Made by a program: the position numbers and the translations under genes. A model generated the notes under the pieces. The model did no database searches and had not been told where the DNA came from. It saw only the letters and a program-made list of their open reading frames with translations. Shown here piece by piece: positions 1-11,229 of a stretch of 64,000 bases of DNA. The DNA is taken from positions 124,001 through 188,000 of the forward strand of contig JAUIRK010000949.1 in NCBI GenBank assembly GCA_030549495.1. Reading direction: 5' to 3'. Each line of letters begins with the position of its first letter. Position 1 is the first letter of the stretch. Source of the stretch: Nectonema munidae. Its lineage: Eukaryota; Nematomorpha; Nectonematoida; Nectonematidae.

Positions 1-121
1 CGCATTAGACAGGTGGTCGTTAAAAACAGTGAAAATATTTCAAAATATTGACTTCAATAAATTGTAAACCAAAATGTCGTAGAAGATTGAATCACAATTA
101 TAAAAGTTAAAATTAATTTAT

Positions 122-1420
122 TTAAACTTTAAAATAATCAGTCATCCTTTTTTGTTGTAAGGTTTTTGCTGACATTTTGTCAACCTCAGAACTTGTTTTC
201 ACCATGTATTCCAGAGCTTTTCCTAAGCCATGATGAAGAGCAAACTTTTTTAGTTTATCCGCAATTTTTATTGCTTCTTTTAAAGAGTATGTGCCACTTT
301 CTTCTGCTTCTTCATCACTTTCCAAAGAACTCTCTTCTTTTTCTCTTTCGATCTCTTTTAATGCTTCTTTTGCAGGTAAGTCAAACACGCTATTCTTAAC
401 ATCGCATGTGTAGAAGTCTTTATCAATATTTGCAACAGCTTCATACTCAGCCCCGAAAACATCTCTACTTAAATTTTTCACTGCAGTAGGTATTCCTTCT
501 TCAATCTCAAGATTCCACACAGAAATGTTTTCTTTGCGAAATCCGGCCTTTATGAAGCATTTCTTGATTGTGCTTTCCTCAACTTCTTCCCATGCTGCAA
601 TACACAATAAAATGACATCCAATATTTGTGTTGATTTTAAGGACTGACTTGCATTAATACATCTTGATTCATCTCTGTCCATTTGTCTGACTATATGGAA
701 AAACTATAGAAAAATTAGCGATTGTTCAGTAGATTAAAAAATTAAAAAACATTTACTTGTCGTTTTCTAAATTTTAACTTCATTGCTTCAATTATCCCTT
801 GAATTTTAACGTTACTGAGCTTAAGATTGGGATGACAAGGGGCATTATCAATGAATAGAAGGACGTTCCTTTTCCAACTTTCATTTTCCTATAAAAATTT
901 TGTAGCGAGTCTTTGTAGTCTCATTGTCAAAAATCTCATCAGTCATCCAAGCTTTTCTATTAAACTAGTACTCCACTGTTAAAGGGCTCAACTTCACTTT
1001 TGAAAAACATCAGGAGACTTTGATTTTTGCAATCACTAAAGGTCACAACGTGCTATTGTTATTCTTCCCTTTGATCGTTTTCCACATGGACATCCTTCAC
1101 ATAAAAACTATCCAACCATTTGAAGCTTTAAAATTCGATTTTCCAAGTTCTTCAGCAAAGCTTTAGTTTTGAGAATTGGTCCACTGACTGGAAGGCCTCT
1201 AGCCAAAGCGTCAATAAACCCCCTGTATGTTAGAGTGTTTATCTCTTCATTTCCTGTGAGATAGTTTTTTCTTTTTGATACTGTTGACACACAACATTTA
1301 GAATAATCTTCTAACACTTGTGCTTTCCTTTTTCCTAATGTTTGGATTTGAGTTTTACCTAAACCCATCTTAGTAGCTATTTTATATACTGCTCTGCCAC
1401 TAATAAAATAAAAGTTTAAT
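122..1420 (-). pseudogene. Tigger-type transposase remnant (CENP-B HTH and DDE fragments)
   Basis: Reading leftwards, 1420-1300 gives a pogo/PSQ-like helix-turn-helix (..YKIATKMGLGKTQIQTL), followed by the second DNA-binding domain (GFIDALARGLPVSGP, 1150-1220), typical of CENP-B/Tigger proteins. At 890-770 it reads VLLFIDNAPCHPNLKLSNVK, the second-aspartate block of the DDE domain, running into GIIEAMKLKFRKRQ. The 186-codon frame 122-682 then holds the C-terminal part with AAWEEVEESTIKKCFIKAGF, normally found after the catalytic core. Between DNAPCHP and GIIEAMK the usual linker with the LPPNTT block is missing, and most of the catalytic core between 890 and 1108 is not in one frame, so the gene is deleted and frameshifted. 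In a live element it would cut and paste the transposon. Confidence 0.75.
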
Positions 1421-1762
1421 TACATCGTACTTTTGTTGAAGAGCAAGTGATGTTCTTTTTTCGACATATTACCTACTATGTAAACATGATCTAACTATTA
1501 TATTGAAATTTGTAACCAATAAACTTACGTAAAAAACAACAAGAACAAAAGATATGAAAAATGGCTGATAATGAGAAATCAACAAGGAAAATCTTTTATC
1601 TTTTATTCATCATAAGGCTGATTTCATCCATGTCATATTGATTGTGTTCAAAGTATTGATGTACGACATATGATGTGTCACAAAAGAAATTCAGTTTTAC
1701 TAGTCTTACTGTGCAACAATTGCACTATTTTTTTCAAGTGTGTTTAAAATGTAACTGTCTGC

Positions 1763-1921
1763 AAAATAGTCGTTTAATGCAGATTTTTTTAATAAATTTT
1801 AGTGCAAAACATGGTCGAAGGTCGCGTTAGACAGTGTGTCGCTAAATACAGAGTGAAAACAGTTCAATTTTCGTCGGGAGGAAAAAACTATGGTCGCTAT
1901 ACAATGGGTCGCTAAGGTTTA
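1763..1921 (+). repeat. Internal duplicate of the Tigger right terminal region
   Basis: This stretch aligns with 2236-2420, in the same orientation and order: AAAATAGTCG.TTAA, then ACATGGTCG.AGGTCGCGTTAG, then GTGAAAACAGT.CAATTTTC, then GGGTCGCTAAGG. The upstream copy lacks the last bases and the TA end. The two copies are about 470 bp apart and visibly diverged. Confidence 0.7.
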
Positions 1922-2724
1922 CTAAGAATTTTATTTCATACTCTTGTAATGAGATGAACAATACACATCATTGGAATGATTTATCACAATGTTTATCAAT
2001 ATCATGTGTATAGAACAATTTACTAGCCCTGCTGTGAGAGTTACACTTTTTATTTTGTGAGCAGTCGCTATTAGTGTATGTACACTGCACAGTGTACACT
2101 ATATAGAATTCATACTATGCTCTGTGCTGGTATGAAAAAATGATAATGAGAGAAATTATAAGAACAATCGTTCATTACAACAGTGCATTAACAAATAAAA
2201 ACATTTGTGAAAAAATAAGTTATAATATTCAACAAAAAATAGTCGCTTAAATCAGTACTTAGAGATAAATTTCATTCAAAAACATGGTCGTAGGTCGCGT
2301 TAGACAGTGTGTCGTTAAATACACGGTGAAAACAGTCCAATTTTCATTGGGAGGAAGAAAAAAGGTCGTTATGGGCAGGGAGTCGTTTAATACAGGGGGT
2401 CGCTAAGGCAGGTTTGACTGTATATAAAATATGGAAATGCTCGAGCATACTTCAATTACAGCCAATCAGATACAAGAATTTTGCTCGGTTCATTTGAATA
2501 GTTAAAATTTATTAGAGAAATGTTCAAATTATAGGATTAGATTGTGGAATAATTTCATTGGTTAAAAATAAAAATTATTCAGATCAAAGTGTTTGCGTAT
2601 ACCCCGTCTTTCCTCTCACGACAACAATAATAATAGAGCATATTAAATATATAAATCGATATTGAAAATCGGTGTAAAAATAAAAAGTTTTAAAATCGCA
2701 ATTTTGTGGTTTCCAATAATCTAA

Positions 2725-2876
2725 CCCGTTAACGGCCAGAATAGACATCAGACTATATATGTAAACATCAGACGATATCTAATGTAAAGCAGAAGATTTG
2801 TATTAAAGAGCTTTGATAAACGCAGACGATTTTATTTTTGTAAAGTCGACTATAGTCGACTCTGGGCGTTAACGGG
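2725..2876. mobile_element. TTAA-flanked MITE (piggyBac-type), 152 bp
   Basis: The ends are inverted: CCCGTTAACGGCC at the left and GGGCGTTAACGGG at the right. The right flank is TTAA (2877-2880) and the left flank CTAA (2721-2724), as expected for a piggyBac-type target with one change. The inside (GTCGACTTTA-like, AAATCGTCTGC-like, ATCGTCTGA-like words) matches the element at 34671-34860 in the opposite orientation, so it is a dispersed family. No coding capacity. Confidence 0.7.
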
Positions 2877-3689
2877 TTAAGATGTCAATGTATGTTCCTA
2901 AATTTCGGTACTCTCCTCAAAAATTAGATAAAGCAGAATTTAGTTACTATTAATTTTTTCCCTTATCACTGCTTTTAAATTATTTAATTTCCTAAAACAA
3001 GTTTTCTTTGGATGATAATCTAAAAGTTTTAAAGCCTTAAAATTTGCCGTCTTAAAAGAATTTTAAGCGTTTTATTTGTGCTTGCAGAAATAACAACTTA
3101 CTTTTCAAAATTATTAAAAAAAAACTCGTTATAACAACAAGCAAATTATTCGTTAAATATCATGTTCCTAACATTGTTGCCAAAAATGTAGCTTACAATC
3201 TAGCTATACATATTTAAGTAAGTAAGTACATTTATTGAGAAAAAATAGTGTAAGAAAGACACCAGTGCTTAGAAGAGACAATGATAGAAAATACAAAAGT
3301 GTTGCAAAACTTGAAAAAAAAGTCCATTGAGGAAATCAAAGAGAGTTCAGCTCCATCGAGATGAAAGTCCTCAAACCATAAAAAAAACAAGGAAATAGGT
3401 GAGATTAGTGTTTAAAAAAAGCTGGCATAATTGAGAGAGAGAAAGAGTCCACAAAGAGACATTTTCAAAATATACATATGGAAATAAAGTGATGTGGAGG
3501 AATTTGTCTGTAAGCATTCAGAATATTTAATTAACTAAGTAACGAAGCATTCGTTCATTTAATTAACTTAAAAAAGTTAATTCATTAACTAACTAATATA
3601 GTAAATATAAATAAGTAGTTGAACAAATAAAAATTATCTAACCTATATACCATGAAAAATAAAAAAAAAACACTTACCAGTTAAACTTC

Positions 3690-3945
3690 TAGAAGGCGTA
3701 ACCGCGTTTTGCAAAGTTAATGAAGGCTTGCTCTTTCAGCCGATTGTCTCGCAATAATGGCAATAATGATAATAAGCACTCAATATGAAGATCGCTTTGC
3801 CATATATCAGTAGTGTACGCTAATAAAACATTTCGTTCTTCATGCAAAAGATCAATGAACGCAGAATCATAGTTGAGTAGGAGAGGCAGTAAAAACTTTG
3901 TTATTTTAATTAACAGTCTACATATTTGTTTATTGGCAGACGCAA
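3690..3945 (-). CDS. Unassigned candidate exon or small ORF, Leu-rich helical protein
   Basis: A minus-strand frame begins just after a good acceptor-like tract (T-rich then ATGTAG, about 3946) and ends with a stop at 3689-3691. It reads as a compositionally normal protein (..LLKFLLPLL-like helices, HEERNVLLAYTTDIWQSDL, LLSLLPLLRDNRLKEQAF). A perfect donor-like GTAAGTG follows a few codons after the stop, out of agreement with the frame. I do not recognise the family; it could be the last exon of a minus-strand host gene or a remnant of a transposon protein. No partner exon was found nearby. Confidence 0.25.
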
Positions 3946-4689
3946 CTACATAAAAAAAAAGTGAAAATAAAAGAAGAAACGCCTGAAAGTGTATGATTGA
4001 AACCATATGCGAAAGTTCAATGACGGAAAATGCAATTTTTGAGAAGAGTAAGTTTGTGCTGACATTCCTATTTTATGCCATGTTTATATCCATTGCGTCT
4101 TTCATCTTTTTTGTGTTTTAAATTAAATTTCCCATTTTTCTTTGCACGCTTTTTCGCATTAAAAGTTTTCTTGAATAGCATACTCTATCTCTGTGTATCT
4201 CTATAGAACAATAGTTCTAAATGATATTCTCCCTATCCATACCAGAGATGTGGAAAATAAAGATTGGTTAGTTCAAACACCAAAACTCCTAATTATTGGG
4301 TCAGACCAGTGCTTCCACTAAGCTTTTTCGGTGGTTCATCGCCGAGATATTAGAGTTTTTGTGAAAGTCACCTCCGAAATATGTTGTGTTTTCCACTATC
4401 GCTGATTTTCATAGTTCTTTCAAGTTTGTAGCATAACTCTCTTGTCATGGGAAATAAAGATGTGGCTCTATACTAAAATAATTACTCTTTCTAATTGTAA
4501 AGGCTATCCTTTTAATCAAACAAACTTCTAATTTCTTTCTCATTTTTTGACTTGAAACCTTTTATAAATAAAAATTTTGGCGATAAACATTATTTTGACG
4601 TAAACGAAATGCTTTATAGTAAATATTTTATCTATGAAAGAGTTTATTAGCTATAGAAGTGTTTATTATCGGTTGTTTAATTTCAGAAT

Positions 4690-5400
4690 TATATTTCGAT
4701 TTCTGAATCGGGTTCCAAGCCTTCAGACTAATCATCTTCTATTTCGTTATTTTTAAAGTTTAGTCGGTCATCACAATCTTCTTTAAAACAATCAATTTCA
4801 TCTTCAACTACATACATAGAAGAATTAGAATCTGAAATATTTTCATCAGAATCATTTAATTTAACAACGCTTTTATCAGCACTATCTTCATCATTTGAAA
4901 TGGCATTAGATATAGACGGATTTGCTGTATTGATTTGCTTTTAAGAAGTTGTGCTTCACTCCAATTTTTCTTGGGTTTTTAGCAGCCCACCAAGGTTTGA
5001 AAGCAGTAGCATGATTTTTATTTAAATATAATGAAATGGATTTAAACAAAAATTGAACAGTTAAAGTTTGACAAGTTTAGCCGTGTTTCAACGTGCACGA
5101 GATTTGTATTTAACTCAATTTTAGCATGAACATACACGCCCTGCTCCAGTTGAAGAAGCAGGAATACATGTCACTAGATCCGATTAAAAATCTTTAAAGC
5201 TTACTCGAGCTTCGTTTGTTGCCCATTTGATATATTCTATCCATTCATGCATTGCATGTTTCTCTACAAAACGAAAATCTCTGCATAATGCTCTTCGTAT
5301 CTTAATTGTTTTATCATTTTTTCTAGCAAACAAATGCGAGCTTGTCTTCACCACATTTGAAAAAGGAAAACTTAAATTATTTCTTAGAAAATTTTGCATT
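4690..5400 (-). pseudogene. Unassigned degenerate coding remnants on the minus strand
   Basis: Minus-strand frames here look like decayed protein: 4750-4920 encodes a strongly acidic run (NDEDSADKSVVKLNDSDEN..), and 5184-5399 is a 71-codon frame with basic and aromatic residues (VEKHAMHEWIEYIKWATNEA). Stops separate the parts. They lie downstream of the hAT fragment at 6011-6395 on the same strand and may belong to one element, but I could not match them to a family. Confidence 0.25.
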
Positions 5401-6010
5401 ATTTACATTTTACACGAAGATGCCTCAACTCAAAAGGCTTGGAAACTGCTGCAGGGGCATAGGATAGTCTTTTAAACACAATGCTGCAAAAAATGTCTCA
5501 ATTCTTTATCCTTAAAATTAAAACTGCCAAGAAACGCCAATTTGCCATGAGTTCTTTCAATGGTTGTACAACATTTTCAAACAGTCACTTCTTCTAGTTG
5601 TCTAAATAAATAAACAAATTCATTCAGCAGTGTTTTGAGTTGAGAATTGGAATTGAGAAAGCAAAGCACTTGTTGCCAACATTGATTGAGTACAGAGATA
5701 TCTTCAAATTCATCGACTTCCAGTGATGAATGCTGTTGATTGAAAAAATTTTAACTTGAATTACTTGAAAATTTTAATTAAATAGATGAGTCAAAAATTA
5801 TATTTTAAAGTTTAATTAATTTTTATTGAAACTTTAGGGAATGTCATTTATTTATTATGAGTAAAAATTATTTTCTTAAAATCTAGTCTTTGTCATTATC
5901 GATGGGAAAAAATATTTTTGAAATTTGGAAAACATCAATGCCCGATTACCGCTACATTTTTTCTATCGCCGATGAAAAATCTTGCGCCGATGAAAATCTT
6001 GCGCCGATTC

Positions 6011-6441
<431 letters not shown>

Positions 6442-6729
6442 TCATAACATCTAAACTTCAAAAGAGTGTTTTTCGAATCTTATATTGCAGATCTATGATC
6501 AATACCTTCATTTCATAGGAAAAAAATAATGATGAATCTTCCGAAGTTTAATGAATATTGAGTTCGTTTTTCGATTAGAGAGCCATCATTTATTACTTTT
6601 TGGATCGTTTGCTAATACTATTTGTGAAAACTTGAATTCAATTTTTGTCTTAAAAAATATTAGACTGGGATGAAAAGGGAAGAAGGGTTAAAAAATCACC
6701 GTTCAAAATAGTCCCTTAATAATGACATT

Positions 6730-7828
6730 ACTTTCACTTAGTTAGGTAGCCAGTTAATTACTTAGTCAGTTTGTTAATTTGTTAGTTAATTATGTAAGGT
6801 AATACATCTTTACATATTTTGAAATAGAATATGATGGAAAACAAAACGACAAATTTATTCTTAAAAGTATAGAAAATGGAAAAATCCCATTCTTTAAACA
6901 TAAAAATTTCTATTCAGTGTGGAAGTGATTTGAAGGGAAATTTATGCCGAGAATCATCTTGGATAGCATGTTAAAAATAATGCAGGAATAAAATTAATTA
7001 ATTTTAAAGTATCGTTTATTGAAATTAATAAACCTCTAGGTCCCAATTTTGTGCAATGGTTCTTTTTGAAATATTAGTCTTTGTAACATAATTTAAGCTG
7101 GAAGGGGATCTAAAATTTTTAAAAATATTTTATAGTATATCAAATTTTTATCATATATATATTAGGAATTCTCTTTTCATATGGTTTTTTTGTATGATGC
7201 AAAAAAATTAAATAATATATAGAAATATCAAATTTTTTTATCCTAGTTAAACTTTTTAAAAGGATGGAAGGGATGAAGCTTATCTTTGATTGATATATAT
7301 GTCCAGCTATTGACTTTTTCCATTTCAATAGTAGCCATTGTAAAACAACATATGTTTTGAATAATCATTGAAAAAAGTAGGAAAGATTTAAATGAGAAGG
7401 AATGACATTTGGAGAATCAAGTGTCATTGGCGTTTGATCTAAACCAGTTTTGCAACGTGGTCCATGAGGACCGCCAAGGATTCCACTATATTTTTAGAGG
7501 CGTGCAGAAGTAAATATAAGAATTTGTTGGAAAAAAGTTCTGAAAATGGAAAAAATTCGATATATCATGGCTGAAAGCTGAGTTATATGTGAATGCTTTC
7601 CCATTTTCATATCTTGTTGAATCCTGTTTGATATAATATAAAAGTAACTAAAATATCATGCATTTTCAATTATTTAATTTTAAAGCATTCAGTCGTGTGC
7701 TTTGTCTGCATTCAAAAGATTTTCAGTTCAAAAATTTTAACTTTTTGATTCTATAAAAATTTAATTAATTTTTAATAGATAAGCAGGATTAAAAATATAT
7801 ACTATAAAAATTAATTGGGTAAACGATA
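6730..7828. other. Non-coding AT-rich DNA
   Basis: Apart from a patch of TTAGTTAA/TTAGTCAG-type tetramer-periodic sequence at about 6733-6800, I see no gene, repeat end or structured element here. Short open frames on both strands look random. Confidence 0.4.
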
Positions 7829-7935
7829 GACATTTCGTACCAGAGACATTTCATACCTATTTTCGGACATTTCTTAGCCAGTTTTTTTCAAGAAATGACC
7901 AATTTAGGTACGAAATGACTTGGGTACGAAGTGTC
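7829..7935. mobile_element. Foldback element, about 107 bp, with inverted arms of about 45 bp
   Basis: The left arm (GACATTTCGTACC, GACATTTCATACC, GGACATTTCTT) is repeated as the reverse complement at the right (AAGAAATGACC, GGTACGAAATGAC, GGTACGAAGTGTC), with a spacer of about 15 bp. Each arm itself holds three copies of a GACATTTCxTACC-like unit. No target duplication is obvious. The arm design of repeated short units recalls the MULE at 62811-63778, but the units differ. Confidence 0.65.
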
Positions 7936-7939
7936 TTGA

Positions 7940-10900
7940 ATGCATTTAGGAATAAAACAGCCATGCTTTCGAGTAAATAAACACGACATCACAGAAATAA
8001 GAATATGTGAACATGTATTAACCCTCTTATTCATATAAACGCAATTATTATTAGAGCTATGAAGAAATGTCACCTTTTTTATAAAAAGAGTGTGAATTGA
8101 TTGAGAAAAAAAAGTAGTAACACTTACAAATTAGATTAGTAGAATTTTTCTTTGGATTAATTAACGATGACCTTACTAACTTTGTTAGTTACGGCTATGA
8201 ATTATGTCATTTTCACAGATATAGGTAAATTAAACTTTGAAAGGAGCATATTATTTTCTTCAATGTTAGAAGATGTGAATTAATAGCAAACACATTATGC
8301 ACTCGTGAAAAAAGGCCTCATTTCAAGTATACAAGGAAAAATTTAGAAGGCGTTATAGCAAAGATTTACATTTGTAAATAATAATTAGTTTTCGCGATAA
8401 TTTTCCATATTGTTTTATAAGGATACCCTTAGAACAAATCATTATAAAAATTAATTTAAAAAAAGTATTATGATTATTTGTCCATTTAATCAATAAGTGT
8501 GTTTTATAAAATTTTCAAAATTTTTTTAAACTTATTTAGATCAATTTTCAAATTTGATGTTACTTTATTGAACTCTATATTAGATTATTAATAATAGCAA
8601 AGTTGACTGACCTCTAGTAATCGACAAATCGTCTCTTTCTCCTCACTTCCCTTTTTGTCTACGTGTCGTTCATGATTAATCGGAACTTCTATTGTTGTGA
8701 TAAGTAGAATCAAAAACAGGAATATACGATGTGTTGATGGAATAAACAGTGTGAAAGTATGTTCGCAATAGCAAAGATAAACTTGAGATTATTTCGCCGC
8801 AAACATTACTACCCACTTAAGAAAGCGAATTGATTTGAGACCCAATTGTCCCTGAAATAAATAAACGAAAGGGGTGGCGTCTTTTCAACGGTTCTTGGTC
8901 AAAACGGCCCAAACCTAAAAATGCTAATAAAATTAATATTTTTTATGAAATTTTTCGTATAGATTTAATATTTTTAATTTAAATTTATACTTTTTTCATT
9001 ACCTTAATATTTAATTTTTGACAGTTAGTTTTTTTTTATTTTTTTGTTTAATTTTTTACATGGATATTTAAAAATTTTATTTATATTAAATATTTATTTA
9101 TTATGAGTAAAAATTATTTTCTTGAAATCTAGTTTTTGTTTCCTTTTTTGCTAATTTTTTTGCCAAACTTTTTTGCCCAAACTTTTTTTTATATATATAT
9201 TTCAAATATGGAATTTAAACATCTTTAAGACAAAATCTTCAAAATTAAGCACTCAAAACTGATAAATTTCTGAACTTTTGCATCCTGATGAAGAATGTCT
9301 CGCTTTGTACTCTAAAGCTTCTGATCTCTTCCTTTATTATTTAATGGTCAACGTCAATGAACTTTACTTTACTTACCTTACTTTAAATCGAAACCTTCAA
9401 AAATTAAAACTTATAAATTTAGACATTTTTATGAAACTATTTAATTTTTTAAGACAGTTTTTAAGTTTTTTATTAAAGTGAATATTTTGAAGTAGATTTT
9501 TATGCCTTCTTTTGACTTTTTATTTCTCCAATTTAATTTTTTAAAATTGAAATAAATCTGAGTTGTTTATAGAGGTTTTTAATTTATTTTAGATTTTTAC
9601 AAACTTTTATTTGTATTATACGTATAAATGGAGTTGAAGGTTCCTTGGTCAAAATAAGTGAAAAGTCAAACACATGAAAATCAAAACTATTTACACCAAA
9701 ACCTTCAAAATACACTTTTTATGCGGTTTTTCATACTTTCTTAGCTTTGTTGAAGATAGTTATGTTTTTTTATTTTTTAGGGTACAAATTTAACATTTTT
9801 AAATTCTAAATAACATTTTTAAGTCTCTATAGAACTTTCAATTCATATACACAGGGTTTGGTGGATATTTGTTCGCAAAATTCTTCTAAGGCAAAAATAT
9901 CAGAGTAGTTTTATTTTATGAAACTTTCTGACGAAGTATAGATCAATATTTTGCATAACTTATTTTATTGATTTCATTCAATAAAAACGCTCCTTCAGCT
10001 TTGATGACTGCCTCGTATTTGAAGAGCTGTTCCAATTTGATATTCTTTATGTATTATATAAAAGAAGATAATTGGAATTGTTAGATGTTTAGTTTAAATA
10101 AAAAATATTAATATTCTTTGATGAATTATTAAAAGGTCATTATAGGAAAGCGCTTAACAAAAAATGCAACAAAGCAATGCGCGATATTCTATACAAAGGA
10201 TATAGAAAATAAATGAAAACGCTTAAGCATCACCAACATTTGAAATAAAATGAGAAAAGGTGAATAAATAAGTGTTGGTCATGAAAACCTTTTCTCCAGG
10301 TAAAATTTGAAAGAAGCAATCAACGGTGCTAGAGAAATGGCATTTAAAGTTAAGAAGAAAGAACTTTGTAAGGGAAATATTTTTGAAAGTATAGGCAAAC
10401 GACAAAGGTGTAGATCGTTATTCACTCGATGTGACTGAATGACGGAGCTAACATACAATGGCAAAATTTATGCCGGTAAAAAGACCCTTGAATTCCTGCA
10501 AATCATAGACTTTGTGAAGAGAGTTTGCTTAGAAATGTGCCATTAGTATGTGAGAACGATGATCAATTTCAAAATGATACGCAAATCCCTTTTTTTAAGT
10601 ATTGAAAATGGCAGAGGAGTTGTTAGGTCCACTATGTAGATCTTAAAACATATAAATGGACATAAAACCCAACCAAAAAGTAAAATTAAATATTTTTTAA
10701 TATACAATTTTACAGCTGCCGAGTAAGTAAAGTTTTTTCACAATACTCTATAAATATAATAGCATTGAAATTTATCATATCAAGCAAATTTTTTAAAAAG
10801 TGGTCAGACCGATTATTGACACAAACTTTTACGCCATAATTTATACTTGAATTAAAACTCTAAACTCATTTAAAAATATAATCGATTCTATATATGTCAG

Positions 10901-11075
10901 AATATATTTAAAAAGAAAACTATTTTTTCAAATATTAGCCAAACAAAATGCCTTTTTCAGAACATTCTTGGCAAATCAAATACTTTTATTCAGATGAGTA
11001 TAACACGAATATGAAGTTTAAAAAATAAATATGTTACAATTTCCTGTTTTTACTCCAATAAAAACTCTGAAGATT
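7940..11075. other. Non-coding AT-rich DNA
   Basis: Long A/T runs and short random frames only. I find no splice-bounded exon, tRNA-like box or transposon end that I can support. Confidence 0.4.
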
Positions 11076-11077
11076 CG

Positions 11078-11222
11078 CGTATTTGTTAGATATTAGGTTT
11101 CGATTAATCAAGGTCCTGGGTTCGATCCCGCATCAAGCCAACTTTTCTCATAGTTCGATACAAGCCGAACAATTGTACCTTCTCGAAGAAAACACCCCAC
11201 GGTACCCGCACCTTTACTTATT
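11078..11222 (+). mobile_element. tRNA-derived SINE, family 1 (copy 1)
   Basis: GGGTTCGATCCCG at about 11113-11125 is a tRNA-type B box, preceded by a TTAGATATTAGGTTTCGAT-type A-box region. The same arrangement and about 145 bp of similar sequence, including ATAGTTCGATACAAGC and an AAACACCCCA.GGTA block, occur in reverse complement at 35100-35255. It is not a tRNA gene, because no acceptor stem forms. The body after the B box is shared by both copies, which fits a SINE. Confidence 0.65.
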
Positions 11223-11229
11223 TGCTTGT

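Larger units (their letters stand above)
1..2420 (-). mobile_element. Tigger/pogo-type DNA transposon fossil, left end outside window
   Basis: The right terminus ends at 2420 with ...GGTTTGACTG followed by TA, the target duplication expected for the Tc1/mariner-pogo superfamily; CAGTCAAACCT-type ends are typical of Tigger elements. Inside, on the minus strand, lie pieces of a Tigger transposase in correct order (helix-turn-helix near 1400, CENP-B-type DNA-binding part 1108-1368, DDE part 770-890, C-terminus 122-682). The sequence at 1-40 resembles the terminal repeat in the same orientation as the right end, so the left side is rearranged or belongs to another copy. The element is old and inactive. 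Confidence is high for the superfamily, moderate for the exact left limit. Confidence 0.8.
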
